From an uncultured bacterium (GTDB lineage: Bacteria; Actinomycetota; Coriobacteriia; Coriobacteriales; Coriobacteriaceae), in contig CAJMPF010000054.1 of the NCBI GenBank assembly GCA_905215195.1, positions 1 to 9,084 of the forward strand: DNA of 9,084 nucleotides, given 5' to 3'. Each line of letters opens with the position of its first letter. Within the stretch, counting starts at the first letter, position 1. The notes beneath the pieces are model-generated. The model worked only from the letters and a program-made list of their open reading frames with translations, did not search any database and was not told where the DNA came from. The position numbers and the translations under genes are program-made. This document shows positions 1-5,072 of this stretch, in pieces.

Positions 1-797
1 TGGATGCGCCGCCAGCCGTAGCTGAATCGATACGTAATCTCGATGATGCGTGCGAAGTCGTCAGGGTATTGCGTTTTTAGACACGCCTCGATAAGCCCCT
101 GCAAAAGGCCGTGGTGCTCGCCAATGAGTTCGATAAGGCCGTCGGGACGCGCAACGTCCCAAGCGGCTCCGAAGTGTGCCTTTGCGGTGTCGATGTCCTT
201 GAGGCTCATGCAGGCCATGGAAGCTGCCAGGTGCAGGAACAGTTCCGAGATGGGATAGCTTCCCTGTTTCATAATCAGGGCGTTTTCCGCCATGCCTAGG
301 CTGCGGCCGTATTCGCCGCGCAGATACAAGGCGTGCGCCATCACGTAGCTGGCGAACAGGCGCAGGCCTTCGGGCAGATGCGCCGCAAGTGGATAAAACT
401 CTTCGGCAGAATACGGGGAAGGCAAGTGCAACAGGACGCTCGCGGCCGAGGCGAACAGGATATGCGTGGCGTGGACGGCGGGCGATTCCTCGTCAGTTGG
501 CGTATCGAGGATGCCGGCAAGGCAACGGCGGGCATCGGCGATACGGTTGAGCGACAGACTGGCATATCCGCAGATAAGGCATGCGGAATAGCGCAGTGCG
601 GGGTCGGTGGCGTCAAGATAGGGGCGCGCCGTCTTGGCAGCGAGGGTGGCCTGTCCGCGAAAGTACAGCGCTTCTGCCGTGGCAATGGCGCGCGAATCGG
701 GGTCGGAAATGCCTGCAACCGCAGCGTCAATCTGCCCCGGCACAAAGGCAGTGCACATCAACGGCATGGGAATGCGCGGGTAGCCATCGCAGTCCAT
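1..797 (-). CDS. LuxR-like transcriptional regulator, N-terminal 265 codons (3' end beyond window)
   Basis: An uninterrupted reading frame runs from ATG at 797 leftwards off the window edge. It begins MDCDGYPRIPMPLMC and the last visible residues are ITYRFSYGWRRIH. The start is supported by a GGGAG ribosome-binding site about 8 nt upstream. The visible part is soluble, alanine- and leucine-rich and helical, like the TPR-style N-terminal half of Coriobacteriia LuxR-type regulators. The segment HHGLLQGLIEACLK...FARIIEITYRFS.GWRRIH is the kind I recall just before the C-terminal LuxR helix-turn-helix in that group. The DNA-binding domain itself would lie outside the window, so the family call is inference. 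No catalytic motif or signal peptide is seen. It lies 67 nt downstream of the histidine kinase on the same strand, so it may be co-transcribed, but a TACAAT -10-like box at 832-837 could give it its own promoter. Existence of the gene is near certain; its role and ligand are unknown. Confidence 0.72.
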   Translation of the reverse strand, partial: MDCDGYPRIPMPLMCTAFVPGQIDAAVAGISDPDSRAIATAEALYFRGQATLAAKTARPYLDATDPALRYSACLICGYASLSLNRIADARRCLAGILDTPTDEESPAVHATHILFASAASVLLHLPSPYSAEEFYPLAAHLPEGLRLFASYVMAHALYLRGEYGRSLGMAENALIMKQGSYPISELFLHLAASMACMSLKDIDTAKAHFGAAWDVARPDGLIELIGEHHGLLQGLIEACLKTQYPDDFARIIEITYRFSYGWRRI

Positions 798-820
798 CTT
801 CCATCTCCCAACAGCTGGCA

Positions 821-836
821 ACAATGCAGCAATTGT
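821..836. promoter_or_regulatory. Small dyad over a possible minus-strand -10 box upstream of the LuxR-like gene
   Basis: ACAAT and ATTGT form inverted arms around GCAGCA. A second pair, GCAACA at 818-823 and TGTTGC at 842-847, encloses it. On the minus strand the inner dyad overlaps TACAAT (837-832), a good -10 match, although no convincing -35 box lies 16-18 nt upstream. This could be an operator for the adjacent regulator or chance. It is the only structured element in the 67-nt gap between the kinase stop and the LuxR-like start. Confidence 0.25.
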
Positions 837-864
837 ACTCCTGTTGCTCGGGACCCCTTTCGTT

Positions 865-2016
865 CTACTGTTCGGTTAACGCTGCGGATCGTTTTGGAAG
901 GCTTGCGAGCATGGTGGTCCCGTTCTCGGAACTTGTTTCGACCTCTACCGTGCCACCGTGAAACGCTGCAATCTCCCAAACGAGCGCTAGTCCGAGTCCT
1001 GCGCCGCCATATGCCCTGCTGCGGGATTTATCCAGGCGAAAGAACGGTTGGAAGATGCTCTCACGGTACTGCTTGGGTATTCCCGGGCCCTGGTCTTCGA
1101 CTCGCAGGAACACGTGGCTGTCGTTGTCGCAGATGGAGACGTTGACAGTCGAGCTGGGGTGGCTGTAACGGATGGCATTTTCGACCAGGTTAAACACCAG
1201 CCGATAGAGGAGCGTGTCGCTCCCGATTACTAAAGCGTCTCCAGCACAATTGAGGGCTATGCCCTTATTTTCGGCAAGTGGCGCAAGATCGGTGAGGACC
1301 TCTTCGGACAGGGGGCCGAGTTCAACAGCGTCCCCGCAAGGGACACTGCGGAGCTCACTCATCTCGAGCAATACCTTGGTCATTCGAGACATGCGCTCAG
1401 TTTGTTCTTGTAGCAGGCCGAGCAGCTCGGCTGTTTCGGGTTGCAAACCGGAGTGCTCGGAGATGAATAGTTCAATCTGTGCTTGCATAAGGGCGAGCGG
1501 GGTGCGCAGCTCGTGTGCGGCGTTGCCGGTAAACTGACGCTGTGCAGAGAACCCTTCGCCAAGACGGGAGATCATGTCGTTGAAAGAGACGCTGCATCGT
1601 TGTAGCTCGGTGGGCACATCTTCACTGAGTCTGATTTCGCTTAGGTTGTCAGGCTGCACGCGCTCAACCTGGGCTGCAAAAGCCCGTAGCGGTTTGAGTG
1701 CACGGCCGCTCACAAAGTATGCCAGCGCGCCGCCAAGGAGTGTGACTCCAGCCGTGATGCACCAGATTGTCGTGCCAAAAGACTCTTGTGCGTCGTTTAC
1801 GACGATCATGACCTTGTCATCGAGGGCCGCTTTCGTTGGGTCGAACGCCTGGAGCGAATCTTCGCCGGTTGCGTTAAAGGCCGAGATGTTGCTGCCGATG
1901 GCATCCATGTAGCGCATGCCCGTATAGCCGACCAGGCAGTTCGTCAGCACGCATGCTGCACACGTGAGCAGTGCCGTCATAATCGTTATGCGCCATTGCA
2001 GCGAAAGCCCTTTCAT
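865..2016 (-). CDS. Sensor histidine kinase (two TM segments, HAMP, HisKA, HATPase)
   Basis: This is a 383-residue membrane histidine kinase that would autophosphorylate and pass phosphate to the response regulator encoded just upstream. In order: TM1 at about residues 9-31, a short exported loop of about 50 residues, TM2 at about 84-103, a HAMP linker to about 155, then HisKA with the H-box NAAHELRTP (phospho-acceptor His168). The ATPase domain follows, with N-box NLVENAIRYS (276-285), G1 DQGPGIP (308-314), F-box FQPFFRLD (322-329) and G2 GGAGLGLAL (337-345). All catalytic boxes look complete. The ATG overlaps the regulator stop codon as ATGA and follows a GGAGG site, so the pair is translationally coupled. 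TM1 holds a Cys19-X-X-Cys22 pair and Cys27, and TM2 holds Cys86. The stimulus is unknown; the redox cassette next door makes thiol state a reasonable guess. Confidence 0.95.
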   Translation of the reverse strand: MKGLSLQWRITIMTALLTCAACVLTNCLVGYTGMRYMDAIGSNISAFNATGEDSLQAFDPTKAALDDKVMIVVNDAQESFGTTIWCITAGVTLLGGALAYFVSGRALKPLRAFAAQVERVQPDNLSEIRLSEDVPTELQRCSVSFNDMISRLGEGFSAQRQFTGNAAHELRTPLALMQAQIELFISEHSGLQPETAELLGLLQEQTERMSRMTKVLLEMSELRSVPCGDAVELGPLSEEVLTDLAPLAENKGIALNCAGDALVIGSDTLLYRLVFNLVENAIRYSHPSSTVNVSICDNDSHVFLRVEDQGPGIPKQYRESIFQPFFRLDKSRSRAYGGAGLGLALVWEIAAFHGGTVEVETSSENGTTMLASLPKRSAALTEQ

Positions 2017-2687
2017 TCTCCATCCTCCATAACGTAGCCCTCTCCAATCCGATTGCGAATCGGGTCGTATCCCAAAGCGCCACGCAACTTTTTTCGGAGC
2101 GACGAGATGTGAACGCGGGTTGCGTTGCTAAAGCTGTTCACGGTGCTATCCCAAACGTGCTCGATAAGCTCCTCTTGGCTTACCGGTCGCCCCTGATTAA
2201 GCATCAGGTATTCCAAGATTCCCGTTTCCTTGCGTGTAAGAGATAGAGCCTCACTGCCCACGGAAGCGATGCGCGCCTTGGTGTCAAAGCTGAGTTTTCC
2301 GCAGGTTAATACTATGTCGCTTTGTGCGAAGCGCCTGAGGGTAAGGCTGCGGATCCTTGCCGCAAGTTCGTCCAGATGAAACGGCTTGGTGAGGTAATCG
2401 TTGGCGCCGGCATCGAGTCCGTCGACCTTATCGGATACTTCGCCACGCGCGGACAGAATCAGCACCTTGGTCTCGCAGTCGGTTTTCCTAAGTTCCCTGA
2501 GTACGGTCATGCCGTCGATACGGGGAAGGTTGAGGTCGAGTACCACGAGGTCAAAGACTTCGACGCCCAGCAGGTCGAGCGCCTCCTGTCCGTCGTGACA
2601 GCAGTCGACGCTGTATGCCAGGTTTCGCAAGCTGCGCGCGATTGCGTCACACAGCGCCCGCTCGTCCTCGACGATCAAAATACGCAT
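2013..2687 (-). CDS. OmpR/PhoB-family response regulator
   Basis: This 224-residue response regulator has an N-terminal receiver domain (MRILIVEDE opening, acidic pocket, phospho-acceptor Asp51 in VVLDLNLP, conserved Ser79 and Lys101 in YLTKPF). A C-terminal winged helix contains the typical TRVHISSLRKKL recognition region and the final IGEGYVM hairpin. It would be phosphorylated by the kinase immediately downstream and would bind tandem DNA sites. An in-frame ATG 18 nt further upstream (2705) exists, but the AAGGAG ribosome-binding site lies inside that extension, 7 nt before the ATG at 2687, and receiver domains normally begin MRILIVEDE, so the shorter start is chosen. It is transcribed divergently from the redox cassette, whose start is only about 90 nt away, which makes that cassette its most likely target. 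Confidence 0.95.
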   Translation of the reverse strand: MRILIVEDERALCDAIARSLRNLAYSVDCCHDGQEALDLLGVEVFDLVVLDLNLPRIDGMTVLRELRKTDCETKVLILSARGEVSDKVDGLDAGANDYLTKPFHLDELAARIRSLTLRRFAQSDIVLTCGKLSFDTKARIASVGSEALSLTRKETGILEYLMLNQGRPVSQEELIEHVWDSTVNSFSNATRVHISSLRKKLRGALGYDPIRNRIGEGYVMEDGE

Positions 2688-2717
2688 AACAGTCTCCTTG
2701 CACATTTCAAATCGCGC

Positions 2718-2745
2718 TTAACACGGATTTTATAGTCGATATGGT
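2718..2745 (+). promoter_or_regulatory. Candidate promoter for the redox cassette
   Basis: TTAACA (2718-2723, five of six matches to the consensus -35) is followed after 16 nt by TATGGT (2740-2745, four of six for -10). It sits 33 nt upstream of the TTG start of the CXXC mini-protein gene and reads toward it. Similarity to sigma-70-type boxes is the only evidence; no start site is known. Confidence 0.45.
2729..2734 (-). promoter_or_regulatory. Candidate -10 box for the response regulator operon
   Basis: On the minus strand this reads TATAAA, five of six matches to TATAAT, 42 nt upstream of the regulator ATG. No good -35 box is seen at normal spacing, as would fit a promoter that needs an activator. 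It lies inside the spacer of the plus-strand promoter, so the two promoters overlap face to face. Confidence 0.3.
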
Positions 2746-2754
2746 CCAATGGTC
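2741..2754 (+). repeat. Direct repeat ATGGTC-N2-ATGGTC in the divergent promoter region
   Basis: Two exact copies of ATGGTC lie at 2741-2746 and 2749-2754, an 8-bp period. They start at the plus-strand -10 box and run into the region where transcription would begin. OmpR-family regulators usually bind tandem half-sites, often nearer 10-11 bp apart, so this is a candidate binding site for the adjacent regulator but the spacing is short. Confidence 0.3.
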
Positions 2755-2777
2755 GCGTAACGAAAGGAGTGGTCGAG

Positions 2778-2924
2778 TTGTTCAAAGCGGTAAAACCCAT
2801 GGTACAGGTCGCTTTGTTGATCGTCGGAATTGCCATGGTGTGCTTTGGTGTTATGCGTGGCGAGGCGGATGCCGTGCTGGCCAAAGCGATTAGGCTGTGC
2901 TTGGAGTGTATCGGAATTGGATAA
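2778..2924 (+). CDS. CD1871A-like CXXC mini-protein, 48 residues
   Basis: This tiny protein has one hydrophobic segment (about residues 8-26, MVQVALLIVGIAMVCFGV), a short RGEADAVLAKAIRLC stretch, and a C-terminal CLEC motif followed by IGIG at the very end. That layout matches what I recall of the CD1871A family of CXXC motif proteins, which are encoded beside membrane 4Fe-4S proteins and TlpA-like thioredoxins. The CXXC cysteines at residues 41 and 44 suggest a thiol-disulfide relay or metal-binding site held at the membrane; that function is inference. The TTG at 2778 is chosen because AAAGGAG (2763-2769) lies 8 nt before it. The in-frame GTG at 2769 overlaps that site, and the ATG at 2799 would cut into the hydrophobic segment's N-terminal flank. 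Its stop codon overlaps the start of the next gene. It is easily missed because of its size and rare start codon. Confidence 0.85.
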   Translation: MFKAVKPMVQVALLIVGIAMVCFGVMRGEADAVLAKAIRLCLECIGIG

Positions 2925-3819
2925 AAGAGAAAACACTGCGTCGCATGTTTTGGCCCGATTTCGCGGATTCATTCAGGCGGCGGCGACGCTGGTCACCAAT
3001 ATTCACCTGCCAAACTTTGCCAAAGGCGGCATCTATCAGGGCGCGGGGAAAACAGTCTGCGTACCTGGACTTAATTGCTATTCGTGCCCCGCGGCATCGG
3101 GTGCGTGCCCCATCGGGTCGTTCCAGTCGGTGGTAGGTTCATCCAAGTTCAACTTTTCTTACTATGTCACCGGTACGCTCATTTTGCTCGGCGTGCTGCT
3201 GGGACGCTTTGTATGCGGCTTTCTGTGCCCGTTTGGCTGGCTGCAGGAGCTGCTTCATAAGATTCCCGGCAAAAAGCTTTCCACGAAAAAGCTTAAGCCG
3301 CTCACGTACATCAAGTACGTCGTGCTGCTGCTTGCCGTGGTGCTGCTGCCCGTCTTGATGGTTAACGACGTGGGCATGGGCGACCCATTCTTTTGCAAGT
3401 ACATCTGTCCGCAGGGTGTGCTCGAGGGCGCCATTCCGCTGGCCATTGCCAATGCCGGCATTCGATCTGCGTTGGGACAGCTCTTTACTTGGAAACTTGT
3501 CGTTCTCATTGCCGTGGTAGTGCTGAGCGTTTTGTTCTATCGCCCCTTCTGCAAATGGATTTGTCCACTCGGCGCATTCTATGCGCTCATGAATAAGGTG
3601 TCCTTGTTGGGGATTCAGGTCGACGCGTGCAAATGCGTCTCGTGCGGCAAGTGTTCAAGGGTTTGTCAGATGGACGTTGATGTGGTCCGGGCGCCCAATC
3701 ATGCCGAATGTATCCGGTGCGGAAAGTGCATCGGGGCCTGTCCCGTCGATGCCATCAGCTATCGCTATGGCCTGGATGTGTCGGCGGAAAAGCTCCCCTT
3801 GACCGCCGATAAAAAGTAA
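2917..3819 (+). CDS. NapH-like polytopic membrane 4Fe-4S ferredoxin protein
   Basis: This 300-residue integral membrane iron-sulfur protein resembles the NapH/NosR/RdxA type. Near the N-terminus is CVPGLNCYSCP followed by ACPIG (Cys48, 54, 57, 64). Three membrane regions (about 82-103, 132-150, 193-208) alternate with CX3CP motifs: CGFLCP (100/104), CKYICP (160/164) and CKWICP (212/216). Two ferredoxin sites close the protein: CVSCGKCSRVC (240-250) and CIRCGKCIGACP (265-276). Family members carry electrons through or along the membrane. Here the likely acceptor is the downstream thioredoxin-like lipoprotein, which is inference from gene order. The TTG at 2917 overlaps the previous stop as TTGGATAA, with GGAG 10 nt upstream, so it looks coupled to the mini-protein. 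An upstream in-frame TTG at 2830 would read through the mini-protein gene in another frame and is rejected. The first ferredoxin site lacks the usual proline after its fourth cysteine. Confidence 0.93.
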   Translation: MDKRENTASHVLARFRGFIQAAATLVTNIHLPNFAKGGIYQGAGKTVCVPGLNCYSCPAASGACPIGSFQSVVGSSKFNFSYYVTGTLILLGVLLGRFVCGFLCPFGWLQELLHKIPGKKLSTKKLKPLTYIKYVVLLLAVVLLPVLMVNDVGMGDPFFCKYICPQGVLEGAIPLAIANAGIRSALGQLFTWKLVVLIAVVVLSVLFYRPFCKWICPLGAFYALMNKVSLLGIQVDACKCVSCGKCSRVCQMDVDVVRAPNHAECIRCGKCIGACPVDAISYRYGLDVSAEKLPLTADKK

Positions 3820-3848
3820 ACAAGCTTCGACAAAACGGAGGAATGACC

Positions 3849-4820
3849 ATGAAGCTTTCTAAGATTGCGGCCTTGTTTATGGTGCCGGTGCTGGCCTTGT
3901 GTCTTGTGGCGTGTTCGTCACCCGGTGGCAATGCGAGCGAATCTGCGGGCTCCGATCCTAAGATTGCAGAACTCACTGCGCAGAAGCCGACCAATGCCGA
4001 CGAGGCCGCCGAGCTGTATGCGAAGCTCATGCAGAAGGAGAACGAGATCTTTTCGAGTGATAACGCGCTGTGGGAAAAGGTATTCAATGCGGCAAATAAA
4101 GACTCGGCAATGATTGAGGACGGCAGCAATTACGGCGATTTTCTGCTCAAGACCATCGACGGCGCCAAGGATGAGTTCACGGCGGATGAGCTTAAGACGC
4201 TCAAGGCCGGTGCGCAGCAGATCAAGGAAATCGAGGACAAGCTCGAGAGCTTGGAGAAGGAGTTCCCCGGCTGTGGAAGCACGCCGAGCGCAGGCGAGAG
4301 CGTCGACGCTTCGACCGCTGGCATGACGGCTGGTGCCAATGCTTCGAGCGAGGCGACGAAGTTCCCCAGCTTTACGGGCAAGGACCTGGACGGCAACGAC
4401 GTGAGCAGCGACGAGCTGTTCTCTAAGAACAAGGTTACCGTCATGAACTTCTGGTTCACCACTTGCAAGCCGTGCGTGGGTGAGTTGGGCGATCTTGAGA
4501 AACTGAATCAGGAGCTTGCCGAGAAGGGCGGCCAGGTCGTGGGCGTCAATTCCTTTACGCTCGATGGCAACAAGGGCGAGATTGCAGATGCCAAGGACGT
4601 GCTGAGCAAGAAGGGCGTGACATATAAGAACATCTGGTTCAAGTCGGATAGCGAGGCCGGTAAGTTTACGTCAAATTTGTTCTCGTTCCCGACAACGTAT
4701 GTCATCGATCAGAATGGCAACATCGTAGGGGATCCAATCGTGGGAGCCATCAGCTCCGCCGAGCAGCGCGCAGCACTCGATAAGCTTATCGACCAGGCGA
4801 TTGCGAATAGCGAGCAGTAG
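3849..4820 (+). CDS. TlpA-like thioredoxin-fold lipoprotein
   Basis: This 323-residue exported lipoprotein starts with a classic signal peptide ending in the lipobox LVAC, with Cys22 the lipid anchor. Residues about 30-140 form a highly helical, charged region of unknown function, rich in Lys, Glu and Ala. A flexible Ser/Ala/Gly linker follows (about 142-172), beginning with a lone Cys142. The C-terminal half is a TlpA/ResA-type redoxin domain: FPSFTGKDLDG, the active site CKPC (Cys206, Cys209) in FWFTTCKPC, and the cis-proline loop FPTTYVID (Pro281). It should exchange thiols and disulfides outside the membrane, probably receiving electrons from the upstream ferredoxin protein. The ATG at 3849 is preferred over 3843 because GGAGG (3837-3841) is 7 nt from the former and only 1 nt from the latter. 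It is the last gene of the cassette, 29 nt after its neighbour. Its target is unknown; no methionine sulfoxide reductase or CcdA gene is in the window. Confidence 0.94.
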   Translation: MKLSKIAALFMVPVLALCLVACSSPGGNASESAGSDPKIAELTAQKPTNADEAAELYAKLMQKENEIFSSDNALWEKVFNAANKDSAMIEDGSNYGDFLLKTIDGAKDEFTADELKTLKAGAQQIKEIEDKLESLEKEFPGCGSTPSAGESVDASTAGMTAGANASSEATKFPSFTGKDLDGNDVSSDELFSKNKVTVMNFWFTTCKPCVGELGDLEKLNQELAEKGGQVVGVNSFTLDGNKGEIADAKDVLSKKGVTYKNIWFKSDSEAGKFTSNLFSFPTTYVIDQNGNIVGDPIVGAISSAEQRAALDKLIDQAIANSEQ

Positions 4821-4860
4821 AAAACGCGTAAAGCATAGCGTGGATCGTGTGTCGCTGTGC

Positions 4861-4879
4861 AAAGTAGTCCGCTACCTTT
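4861..4879. repeat. Imperfect inverted repeat after the lipoprotein gene
   Basis: AAAGTAG, a TCCG loop and CTACCTTT form a seven-pair hairpin with one bulged base, between the lipoprotein stop and the terminator. It has no T-run, so it is not itself an intrinsic terminator. It might stabilise the 3' end of the transcript or be the remnant of a mobile element end; neither is shown. Confidence 0.3.
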
Positions 4880-4900
4880 CAAGATAAGCTCCACCATTTA

Positions 4901-4926
4901 GAGGTCCCACTTGGGGCCTCTTTTTT
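4901..4926 (+). terminator. Rho-independent terminator of the redox cassette
   Basis: GAGGTCCC and GGGGCCTC pair over eight positions with one G-U, around a short ACTT loop, directly followed by TTTTTT. It lies 80 nt after the lipoprotein stop and separates the cassette from the ABC transporter gene. The remaining 146 nt up to the transporter start (4927-5072) contain GGAG-type ribosome-binding sites but no promoter I would stand behind. Confidence 0.9.
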
Positions 4927-5072
4927 GGACGTCGTCCCGTTCGTTTTTTGATGCGGTTCCCTACATTCCTCACTGGTGTCGGTGAAAAATGGGGATAGAG
5001 TAGGACAAACGCGTCGAATACGAACGGCGGAGGAGAGCGGGCAGGGTGCCTGCGCAGGAGAGGTTGCCGTCC

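Noticed and set aside
341..745. 134-residue minus-strand open frame
   Set aside because: It is the wrong frame of the LuxR-like gene, with Pro/Arg/Ser-rich out-of-frame composition. The adjacent frame from 797 is open across the whole region and gives a sensible protein.
333..1145. 270-residue plus-strand open frame
   Set aside because: It lies antisense to both the LuxR-like gene and the kinase, is rich in Arg, Gly and Cys without any domain pattern, and spans a genuine gene boundary. It is a shadow of GC-rich coding DNA.
2830..2916. Extended N-terminus for the ferredoxin protein from TTG 2830
   Set aside because: The extra 29 residues are the shifted reading of the CXXC mini-protein gene and do not resemble the family. 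TTG 2917 has a ribosome-binding site and fits the family's usual N-terminus.
4927..5072. Possible riboswitch or promoter ahead of the transporter
   Set aside because: I found no convincing -35/-10 pair and no conserved leader structure. The T-rich run at 4935-4940 and nearby partial dyads are too weak to annotate.
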